DNA from: Methylorubrum extorquens
GTDB taxonomy: Bacteria > Pseudomonadota > Alphaproteobacteria > Rhizobiales > Beijerinckiaceae
Direction of reading: 5' to 3'
Assembly (NCBI GenBank): GCA_019695455.1
Contig: JAEUAC010000156.1
Coordinates: forward strand, 1-5,932
DNA length: 5,932 bases
Under the pieces are notes generated by a model. The model saw nothing but the letters and a program-made list of their open reading frames with translations. It made no database searches and had not been told where the DNA came from. Of the stretch, positions 1-5,932 are shown piece by piece. The position numbers and the translations under genes were made by a program. How positions within the stretch are numbered: position 1 is the first letter of the stretch; each line of letters opens with the position of its first letter.

Positions 1-1
1 G

Positions 2-2446
2 TTGGTCGCCTCGTTGGCGAGCGTGCGGCGGGTCGCGGTCGCGGCCGACGTGGCGCCCGACGCGACGGCCGAGGCGCTCCGCGCCCTCCTGGCGGCCGAA
101 CAGGCCGAGACCGACTTCGCGATCGACCGCGACGGCGTGCGCGTGCTCCGCATCGAGACCCTGGACGCCACCGCGAACGCGGGCGAGCCGGCCCCGGCCG
201 CGCAGCTCGAGCGCGGCACGACGGGCGGCCTGTCCGGCCTCGAATGGGTCGGGATCGGCCGGCGCGCGCCGGCGGAGAACGAGGTCGAGATCCGGGTCGA
301 GGCGAGCGGCCTCAACTTCCGCGACGTCATGTGGGCCATGTCGCTCCTGCCGGACGACATCCTGGAGGACGGGTTCGCGGGCCCGACCCTCGGGCTCGAG
401 GGCGCCGGCACCGTCACGGCCGTCGGCCCGGGCGTGACGCGCCTCGCCGTGGGCGACCGCGTGCTCGCCTTCATGCCGTCCGCCTTCACGACGACCGTCT
501 GCGTGCCGCAGAACGTCGTGACGCACATCCCGGCCGGCGTCTCGACGGAGGCGGCCGCGACCATCCCGGTCGCCTTCCTGACGGCCTATTACGGGCTCGT
601 GACGCTGGCGGGCCTGCGGCGCGGCGAGTGGGTGCTCATCCACGGCGCGGCGGGCGGCGTCGGCCTCGCGGCCGTGCAGATCGCCCAGCACCGCGGCGCC
701 AACGTCATCGCCACCGCCGGATCGCGCGAGAAGCGCGAGCTCCTGGCCGCCATGGGCGTCGAGCACGTGCTGAACTCGCGCTCGTCCGCCTTCGCCGACG
801 ACCTGAAGGCGATCAACGCGGCGGGCGTCGACGTGGTGCTGAACTCGCTCGCGGGCGAGGCGATGGAGCGCGGCCTCACCACGCTGAAGTCGTTCGGCCG
901 CTTCATCGAGCTCGGCAAGCGCGACTACGTGGCGAACACGCGGATCGGGCTGCGGCCCTTCCGGCGCAACCTCTCCTATTTCGGCGTGGACGTGGACCAG
1001 CTCCTCTCCGACCGCGACCGGGCCTCGGAGATCTTCGCCGAGGTCATCGCGCTGTTCGGCGAGGGCGTCTACAAGCCGCTGCCCTACCGGGTCTTCCCGG
1101 CCGGCGAGACGGTCGACGCCTTCCGGCTGATGCAGCAATCGGGGCATGTCGGGAAGATCGTGGTGCGGCCGCCGACGATCCTGCCGCCGCTGCCGCAGGA
1201 GGACGAGTTCCGCTTCGACGCCGCCCGCACCCATCTCCTCACGGGCGGGTTCGGCGGCTTCGGCCTCGAGACGGCGCGCTGGCTGGCCGATCGCGGCGTG
1301 CGCCACCTCGTCATGACGGGGCGGAGCGGGGCCGCGACGGACGAGGCGAAGGCGCTGGTCGCCGAGCTCGGGGCGCGCGGCGTCGCCGTGAAGGCGGTCG
1401 CCTGCGACGTGGCCGACGAGGCGGCGCTCTCGGCGCTTCTCGCGGACGTGCGTCGGACCATGCCGCCGCTCGGCGGCATCCTCCACGCCGCCATGGTGCT
1501 CGAGGATTCGCTCCTCGCCAACATGACGGAGGAGCAGTTCGCGAACGTGCTCGGCCCGAAGGTCACGGGCGTCGGCCTCCTGGACCGGCTCACCCGGAAC
1601 GACGCGCTCGACTACTTCATCCTGTTCTCCTCCATCACGACCTTCGTCGGAAACCCCGGCCAGGCGGCCTACGTGGCGGCGAACGCCTATCTGGAGGGCG
1701 TCGCCCGGCGCCGCCGCGAGGAGGGCCTTCCCGCCCTCGCGCTCGCCTGGGGCGCCATCTCGGACGTGGGCGTGCTGGCGCGCCAGAAGGGGCTCGCGGA
1801 GGCGCTGGCCAAGCGCGTCGGCGTCAAGGCGATGCCGGCCCGCGAAGCGCTGGACCTGATGGTCCAGGCGCTCGGGCGCGACCCGCGGGGCGTCGAGAAC
1901 GCGGTCGTCGCGATCGGCTCCCTCGACTGGTCGGCGGCCCGCCGCCTGCCGGCCCTCGCCTCGCCCACCTTCGCGGCGCTCGTGCGCGAGGGCGGCGCGA
2001 TCGAGACCAGCGAGCGCGGCTCGATCGACCTGCGCGGCATGGTGGCGACGGCCGAGCCGGAGGCCGTCCGCAAGGAGGTCGTCGGCGTCATCGTCGAGGA
2101 GATCGCGACCGTGCTCCGCGTGCCGAAGGGCGACGTCGGCATGGGCAAGCGCCTCGCCGAGATCGGCCTCGATTCGCTCATGGCCATCGAGCTCGCGACC
2201 GCCCTGCAGGAACGGTTCGAGCTGTCCGCGCCGCCCTCCGGTTCCGTCGGCACGCTGACGGTGCCCGGCCTCGCGGAACACATCATCCAATCCGTGCAGA
2301 CGGGTGCGCCGGATGACGAATCCCGCGTCAGCCAGGCGCTGCACGAGCGGCATGGCGGCGAGGAGATGGATGCGGCGACGACGGCCGAGGTCCTGAAGGC
2401 CGTGCAGGAAAAGGCCGCGGCCGAGCCGAGGGGTGTGCTCCAGTGA
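2..2446 (+). CDS. Reducing type I polyketide synthase, C-terminal part (ER-KR-ACP), 5' truncated by window edge
   Basis: This is the C-terminal 814 residues of a modular or iterative polyketide synthase; the TTG at position 2 is only the first in-frame codon, and KS, AT and probably DH lie off the window. Residues 1-75 look like the end of the structural KR subdomain before the ER. The enoylreductase spans about 75-390, with NFRDVM at 105-110, TAYYGL at 194-199 and the NADPH loop HGAAGGVG at 214-221. The ketoreductase spans about 405-590, with the nucleotide loop TGGFGGFG at 414-420 and catalytic K520, S544, Y557 and N561 all present. L500-E501-D502 matches the LDD motif of B-type KRs. The acyl carrier protein spans about 688-762, with phosphopantetheine Ser725 in GLDSL. 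No thioesterase or reductase follows, only a 49-residue charged tail. An intact ER and KR predict a saturated chain if a DH lies upstream. The stop overlaps the start of the AOS gene, so the two are probably translationally coupled. The family call is secure; the product is unknown. Confidence 0.95.
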   Translation: MVASLASVRRVAVAADVAPDATAEALRALLAAEQAETDFAIDRDGVRVLRIETLDATANAGEPAPAAQLERGTTGGLSGLEWVGIGRRAPAENEVEIRVEASGLNFRDVMWAMSLLPDDILEDGFAGPTLGLEGAGTVTAVGPGVTRLAVGDRVLAFMPSAFTTTVCVPQNVVTHIPAGVSTEAAATIPVAFLTAYYGLVTLAGLRRGEWVLIHGAAGGVGLAAVQIAQHRGANVIATAGSREKRELLAAMGVEHVLNSRSSAFADDLKAINAAGVDVVLNSLAGEAMERGLTTLKSFGRFIELGKRDYVANTRIGLRPFRRNLSYFGVDVDQLLSDRDRASEIFAEVIALFGEGVYKPLPYRVFPAGETVDAFRLMQQSGHVGKIVVRPPTILPPLPQEDEFRFDAARTHLLTGGFGGFGLETARWLADRGVRHLVMTGRSGAATDEAKALVAELGARGVAVKAVACDVADEAALSALLADVRRTMPPLGGILHAAMVLEDSLLANMTEEQFANVLGPKVTGVGLLDRLTRNDALDYFILFSSITTFVGNPGQAAYVAANAYLEGVARRRREEGLPALALAWGAISDVGVLARQKGLAEALAKRVGVKAMPAREALDLMVQALGRDPRGVENAVVAIGSLDWSAARRLPALASPTFAALVREGGAIETSERGSIDLRGMVATAEPEAVRKEVVGVIVEEIATVLRVPKGDVGMGKRLAEIGLDSLMAIELATALQERFELSAPPSGSVGTLTVPGLAEHIIQSVQTGAPDDESRVSQALHERHGGEEMDAATTAEVLKAVQEKAAAEPRGVLQ
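2428..2433 (+). promoter_or_regulatory. Ribosome binding site for the AOS gene
   Basis: GAGGGG lies 9 nt before the GTG at 2443, inside the last codons of the PKS gene. Its GAGG core matches the anti-Shine-Dalgarno sequence. It supports the GTG start and fits translational coupling through the GTGA overlap. No ATG lies near, and the next in-frame GTG codons would remove about 35 residues. Confidence 0.55.
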
Positions 2447-3810
2447 CCGAGGACAGCGCGCACCGCCTGTCGGACGCCGATCGGCAGGCGCTCTTCGCGC
2501 ATGTCAGCCGGCGCCGCACGAGCGAACCCAAGCCCGCGCCGGCGAAGGTGGTGGCGGCCCCCGAGGGCGCGACCGACTTCACCACGCTGCCGGGCTACAA
2601 GGAGCTGCAGACGCAGGCGACCTTCGCCCAGATGATCGGGCTGAAGAGCCCGTTCTTCCGGGTGCACGAGCACCGGGCCGGCCACGAGACGCTGATCGGC
2701 AACCGCGTCCTGGCGAACTTCTCCTCCTACGACTACCTCGGCCTGAACGGGCATCCCGAGGTGCAGGGCGCCGCGAAGGCGGCCATCGACCGCTACGGCA
2801 CCTCGGCCTCGGCGAGCCGCCTCGTCGCGGGCGAGCGGCCCGTCCACCGCGAGCTCGAGGCGGCCCTGGCCGGCCTCTACGGCGTCGAGGCGGCGGTCGT
2901 GATGGTCTCGGGCCACGCGACCAACGTCGGCGTCATCGGCGCGCTCATGGGACCGAAGGACCTCATCGTCCACGACGAGCTCAGCCACAACTCGATCGTG
3001 CTCGGCGCGCAGCTCTCGGGGGCGCAGCGCCGCTCCTTCCCGCACAACGACCTCGACGCGCTCGAGAAGCTGCTCGCGGCCGGCCGGCGCCAGTACCACC
3101 GCGTGCTGATCATCGTCGAAGGCCTCTACTCGATGGACGGCGACTGGCCGGACCTCGCCCGCGTCGTCGACATCAAGTCCCGCTACGGCGCCTGGCTGAT
3201 GCTGGACGAGGCGCATTCGCTGGGCGTGCTCGGCCGGCGCGGCTTCGGCCTCGTCGAGCAGACGGGCGTGGACCCGAAGGCGGTCGACATCACGATGGGC
3301 ACGCTGTCGAAGACGCTGTCCGGCGCCGGCGGCTACATCGCCGGCTCGGCGGCGCTCGTCGAATACATCAAGACCTCCGTCGGCGCCTTCGTGTTCTCCG
3401 TCGGCCTCGCGCCGCCCGTCGCGGCGGCCTCGCATGCGGCGCTCGACGTGATGATGCGCGAGCCCGACCGCGTGGAGCGCCTGCGCCGCAACGGCAAGCG
3501 CTTCCTCGCCGCGGTGCGCTCGCACGGGCTCGATGCGGGCCCGAGCGAGGGCTCCGCGATCACGCCCGTGATCGTCGGCGAGTCGCTGAAGGCCGCCATG
3601 CTGTCCGACAAGCTCGGCGATCGCGGCTTCAACGTGATGCCGATCCTGCACCCGGCCGTGCCGGAGCGGCTGGCGCGCCTGCGCTTCTTCATCACGTCCC
3701 AGCACACGGACGAGCAGATCGACGAGGCCGCCCGCGCGACGGCCGAGGAGATCGGCGGCCTCGTCGGCACCGCCGACGTGATGCAGAGCTTCGCCAAGGG
3801 CCTCGCCTGA
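2443..3810 (+). CDS. PLP-dependent alpha-oxoamine synthase (AOS), probable PKS off-loading enzyme
   Basis: This 455-residue protein belongs to the alpha-oxoamine synthase family (8-amino-7-oxononanoate synthase, serine palmitoyltransferase, ALA synthase, KBL). Family members condense an amino acid with an acyl thioester, losing CO2, to give an alpha-aminoketone. The PLP lysine is K290 in GTLSKTLSGAGG. D255 and H258 in DEAHSLG match the residues that contact the PLP ring nitrogen and O3'. H182 in DELSHNS matches the ring-stacking histidine. HPAVPERLARLRFF near 403-416 is the usual C-terminal domain motif. The chain is about 60-70 residues longer than a typical BioF because of an N-terminal extension: a short amphipathic stretch at about 9-25, then a Pro/Ala-rich linker. 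It starts at a GTG that overlaps the PKS stop codon, so the acyl donor is probably the PKS ACP thioester rather than free acyl-CoA (inference). The amino-acid substrate cannot be read from the sequence. Cytoplasmic; no signal peptide or membrane segment. Automatic annotation might call it bioF or kbl, which the context argues against. Confidence 0.92.
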   Translation: MTEDSAHRLSDADRQALFAHVSRRRTSEPKPAPAKVVAAPEGATDFTTLPGYKELQTQATFAQMIGLKSPFFRVHEHRAGHETLIGNRVLANFSSYDYLGLNGHPEVQGAAKAAIDRYGTSASASRLVAGERPVHRELEAALAGLYGVEAAVVMVSGHATNVGVIGALMGPKDLIVHDELSHNSIVLGAQLSGAQRRSFPHNDLDALEKLLAAGRRQYHRVLIIVEGLYSMDGDWPDLARVVDIKSRYGAWLMLDEAHSLGVLGRRGFGLVEQTGVDPKAVDITMGTLSKTLSGAGGYIAGSAALVEYIKTSVGAFVFSVGLAPPVAAASHAALDVMMREPDRVERLRRNGKRFLAAVRSHGLDAGPSEGSAITPVIVGESLKAAMLSDKLGDRGFNVMPILHPAVPERLARLRFFITSQHTDEQIDEAARATAEEIGGLVGTADVMQSFAKGLA

Positions 3811-3816
3811 CGGCGG

Positions 3817-3868
3817 CGCCCTCCCCGCCTCGCGCGAGGCCCGCCCGCGCGAGGCGGGGTCGAGGGCG
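3817..3868. terminator. Probable bidirectional terminator hairpin between convergent genes
   Basis: A perfect 14-bp inverted repeat is formed by 3823-3836 and 3846-3859 around a 9-nt loop. Beyond a 3-nt bulge (3860-3862), the stem continues for 6 bp (3817-3822 with 3863-3868). It starts 7 nt after the AOS stop codon and ends 4 nt before the dehydratase stop codon, so it can act on both converging transcripts. Neither side has a T-run, so it is not a textbook intrinsic terminator. It may instead be a Rho-assisted end or a 3'-stabilising structure. Confidence 0.7.
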
Positions 3869-3872
3869 GCGG

Positions 3873-5750
3873 CTAGGCCGCGTTCTCGGGCCGGTAATCC
3901 GGCACCAGGCGCCGCAGCACGGCCCGGATCGCGGCGGCGTCGCGGGACGCGACCGCGATCGCGAGCGCCTGGAGGTCGGCCCGGACGGCCGCCGCGTCCC
4001 GGGGCGCGACGCGGGTCGCCGTCACGCCGGGGACGCTCGTCGGCAGCAGGGCCTCGCCGCCCGCCTCCAGCACCTCCTGCAGGCGCTCGCCCGGGCGCAG
4101 CCCCGTGAACCGGATCGGGACGTCGACGTCCGGCTCGAGCCCCGCGAGGCGGATGGCCCGGCGGGCGAGGTCCAGGATCCGCACCGGCTCGCCCATGTCG
4201 AGCACGAAGGTCGGCGAGGAATCCGGCGAGGCGGAGCCGAGGCTCGAGGCCATCAGGACGAGGCGCACGGCCTCGCTCACGGTCATGAAGTACCGTTCCA
4301 CCTCCGGATGCGTGACCGTGACCGGGCCGCCCTCCGCGAGCTGGCGGGCGAAGAGGGCGAGGACCGAGCCCGACGAGCCGAGCACGTTGCCGAACCGGAC
4401 GGTGACGAAGCGCGTGGGGCGGCCGTCCAGGCGGGCGCTGCGGTCGCGTTCCGCCCACAGGTGCTCGCCCGCGCGCTTGGTGGCCCCGAGGATCGAGACC
4501 GGCGCCACGGCCTTGTCGGTCGAGATGAACACCGCGCACAGGGCGCCCGCCGCCACGGCCGCCTCGCCCACGATCTCGGTGCCGAGCGTGTTGGTGGCGG
4601 CCGCCTCCGCCGGATGCGTCTCGACGATGTCGACGTGCTTCAGGGCCGCCGCGTGGAACACGAGCTCCGGCCGGAAGGACGCGAAGGTCGCCGCGATCCC
4701 GGACGCGTCGCGCACGTCGCCGAGCACCTGCACGAGGTCGAGCGCGGGGTGGCGCGCGGCGATCTCGCTGCGGATCGACCAGAGCGCGAGCTCGGAGAGG
4801 TCGAGCAGCAGGAGCCGGCGCGCGCCGAGCGAGGCCACCTGCCGGCAGATCTCCGAGCCGATGGAGCCGCCGGCCCCCGTGACGGCGACCGCCCGGCCCG
4901 CGACGAGCGCCCGGGCGGGGCCGAGATCCATCTCGCGCGGCGGGCGGCCGAGGAGGTCGTCGATGGAGACGGGCGAGAGCTTCACGCTGTCGGCGGCCCC
5001 GAGATCCGTCAGGCCCTCGGCCGGGCGGACGATCGCGAGGCCGAGCCGGCCGGCCGCGCCCGCCAGCGCCTCCGCATCCGCCGAGCCGAGCGCCTCGCGG
5101 GTCACGATGAGGCGACGCGGCCGCTGACCGCGCGCCTCCGCACCGGCCAGCACGGTCTCGAGCTCGTGGAAGCCGCCGAGGACCGGCACGCCGCCGATGC
5201 GCTCGCCGAGATAGCGCGGCTTCGCCGTGAGCAGCCCCACGGGCTCCAGCGCCGCGACCGGATCGCGGCGGAGCCGTTCGACCAGGGCCAGCGCCTCCTC
5301 GCCCGTGCCGGCCACGAGGACCGGCACGCGGTAGCGTCCCTGGAAGGCGCGCCGCTCCGTCCGCTGCCGCCGGTAGCTGCGATAGAGGAGCCGCGGTCCG
5401 GCCAGCAGGGCGACCTGCGCGAGGTAGTAGATGAAGGGCACAGTGCGGGGCACGATGAGGGCGCCGCGCGAGACGAAATCCACGAGGCCCAGCACGACCG
5501 CCGGCGCGGCCGCCGCGAGCGCGATCCGGGTCAGGTCCGTGGAGCCCGCGTATTTCCAGGGGAAGCGGTCCAGCCGCGCGACCGCGTAGGCGGCGAGCGC
5601 GACCGGCAGCGCCAGGAGGCATGCCGTCCCGATCGGCTCGAGACGGGCCGCGAAATCCGCCCATCCCCATCTCAGCAGGAAGGCGAGGCCGAGCGCGACG
5701 GCCGTCATGGCCGTGTCGTGCAGCCAGATCAGCGCGCGACGGCGGGTCAT
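3873..5750 (-). CDS. Membrane-anchored nucleotide-sugar 4,6-dehydratase, FlaA1/CapD/WbpM family
   Basis: This 625-residue protein has the full architecture of the long polysaccharide-biosynthesis dehydratases (WbpM, PglF, CapD). These convert UDP-GlcNAc to its 4-keto-6-deoxy derivative at the inner membrane for O-antigen, capsule or glycan sugars. Four hydrophobic segments lie near residues 6-28, 38-60, 73-95 and 97-118. A first Rossmann-like domain follows with VLVAGTGEEA at 144-153. The catalytic SDR domain has TGAGGSIG at 291-298, HAAALKHV at 366-373 and STDKAV at 410-415. T411, D412 and K413 match the PglF active-site TDK, but the usual Met (or Tyr) eight residues after that Lys is Leu421. 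RFGNVLGSSGSV (452-463) and LRPGERLQE (551-559) are also family signatures. The ATG at 5750 is chosen because it overlaps the stop of the upstream gene as ATGA and begins just before the first membrane segment; an in-frame GTG at 5795 would run into that gene. Substrate and final sugar are not determined. Confidence 0.93.
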   Translation of the reverse strand: MTRRRALIWLHDTAMTAVALGLAFLLRWGWADFAARLEPIGTACLLALPVALAAYAVARLDRFPWKYAGSTDLTRIALAAAAPAVVLGLVDFVSRGALIVPRTVPFIYYLAQVALLAGPRLLYRSYRRQRTERRAFQGRYRVPVLVAGTGEEALALVERLRRDPVAALEPVGLLTAKPRYLGERIGGVPVLGGFHELETVLAGAEARGQRPRRLIVTREALGSADAEALAGAAGRLGLAIVRPAEGLTDLGAADSVKLSPVSIDDLLGRPPREMDLGPARALVAGRAVAVTGAGGSIGSEICRQVASLGARRLLLLDLSELALWSIRSEIAARHPALDLVQVLGDVRDASGIAATFASFRPELVFHAAALKHVDIVETHPAEAAATNTLGTEIVGEAAVAAGALCAVFISTDKAVAPVSILGATKRAGEHLWAERDRSARLDGRPTRFVTVRFGNVLGSSGSVLALFARQLAEGGPVTVTHPEVERYFMTVSEAVRLVLMASSLGSASPDSSPTFVLDMGEPVRILDLARRAIRLAGLEPDVDVPIRFTGLRPGERLQEVLEAGGEALLPTSVPGVTATRVAPRDAAAVRADLQALAIAVASRDAAAIRAVLRRLVPDYRPENAA

Positions 5751-5932
5751 GGCGCCGCCCCGCCGCCTGCGGCCGCCCGCCAGGCCCGGCCGCACGCGAC
5801 GAGCGCGTCGGCCGTGCTGGTCCGGTCCTCGAAGCCGAACACGGCCCGGAAGCGGCCGGACCCGACCGCCGCGTCGTCGAGGAGCCGCCGGGCGAAGCCC
5901 GGGCGGCGCGCGAGCCGGCCGGCGAGGCGCAG
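5747..5932 (-). CDS. C-terminal end of a probable NAD-dependent sugar epimerase/dehydratase (partial)
   Basis: The minus strand from the window edge reads 61 codons without interruption to a TGA at 5749-5747. That stop overlaps the dehydratase ATG as ATGA, a typical operon junction. The reading is LRLAGRLARRPGFARRLLDD, then a stretch holding FRAVFGFEDRTSTADAL (residues 29-45), and finally a Gly/Ala-rich end. The pattern of a basic helix, a short linker, an R-x-x-FGF-type segment and then a terminal helix resembles the C-terminus of extended SDR sugar epimerases, where the equivalent reads roughly R-x-x-LGW-x-P before the last helix. Such epimerases often sit beside WbpM-type dehydratases in O-antigen loci (family knowledge). 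The coding call is fairly firm from the overlap and codon bias. The family call is tentative because no catalytic region is in the window. Confidence 0.6.
   Translation of the reverse strand: MRLAGRLARRPGFARRLLDDAAVGSGRFRAVFGFEDRTSTADALVACGRAWRAAAGGGAAP

Noticed and set aside
2..4. TTG at position 2 as a true start codon of a short ER-KR-ACP protein
   Set aside because: The following residues look like the internal region before a PKS ER domain, and the frame is open to the window edge. Truncation by the window is far more likely.
244..2316. Long plus-strand open frame inside the PKS gene
   Set aside because: The translation is highly Arg/Gly-rich and overlaps clear ER, KR and ACP domains in another frame; it is a shadow of the PKS gene.
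2443..3810. Housekeeping biotin gene bioF (8-amino-7-oxononanoate synthase)
   Set aside because: The fold is shared, but the N-terminal extension, the substrate-loop motif and the translational coupling to a PKS fit a PKS-associated AOS better. No other biotin gene is present in the window.
3811..3872. A promoter or small RNA in the intergenic gap
   Set aside because: The gap is 62 nt between two stop codons, is nearly all hairpin, and shows no -35/-10-like or AT-rich segment.
4105..5127. A 340-codon plus-strand open frame opposite the dehydratase
   Set aside because: Ser/Arg-rich low-complexity translation, no family resemblance, and fully antisense to conserved dehydratase motifs.
1687..5670. 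A very long open frame on the minus strand (over 1300 codons) antisense to the PKS and AOS genes and running into the dehydratase gene
   Set aside because: Its translation is Arg/Gly/Pro/Ala-rich low-complexity sequence with no recognisable domain, and it overlaps three well-supported genes in other frames. High-GC DNA has few stop codons, so such frames arise by chance.
5751..5795. GTG at 5795 as the start of the dehydratase, adding 15 residues
   Set aside because: The added residues are a Gly/Arg run that overlaps the end of the upstream gene. The ATG at 5750 forms a clean ATGA junction and starts right before the first membrane segment.

Overview
The window is very GC-rich, with a strong G/C bias at third codon positions, dense coding and short or overlapping gene junctions. 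With the family make-up (reducing type I PKS, alpha-oxoamine synthase, membrane-anchored NDP-sugar dehydratase), this suggests a high-GC Gram-negative bacterium. An alphaproteobacterium of the order Hyphomicrobiales (Methylobacterium-like) is my best guess, but no marker gene here proves it.

Layout. Plus strand, 1-3810: the 3' end of a large reducing type I polyketide synthase (enoylreductase, ketoreductase, acyl carrier protein), followed with a 4-nt GTGA overlap by a stand-alone PLP-dependent alpha-oxoamine synthase (AOS). Positions 3811-3872 are a 62-nt convergent intergenic gap, almost filled by a strong GC-rich hairpin that probably ends transcription from both sides. Minus strand, 3873-5932: a FlaA1/CapD/WbpM-type membrane-bound nucleotide-sugar 4,6-dehydratase. 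It is preceded, with a 4-nt ATGA overlap, by the last 61 codons of another gene, probably an NAD-dependent sugar epimerase/dehydratase.

How the genes work together (inference). The PKS module carries ER and KR, so it should make a reduced, fatty-acid-like chain on its terminal ACP. It has no thioesterase. The translationally coupled AOS is well placed to release that chain by decarboxylative condensation with an amino acid, giving a long-chain alpha-aminoketone. This resembles sphingoid-base formation, the fungal fumonisin PKS/AOS pair, or the AOS step of prodigiosin-type pathways. The minus-strand genes belong to a separate surface-polysaccharide (O-antigen or exopolysaccharide) operon. Its convergent position does not by itself show a link with the aminoketone product.

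The most interesting item is the PKS-AOS pair as a possible route to a sphingoid-like amino lipid. The rest is well-recognised family biology with a few residue-level oddities.
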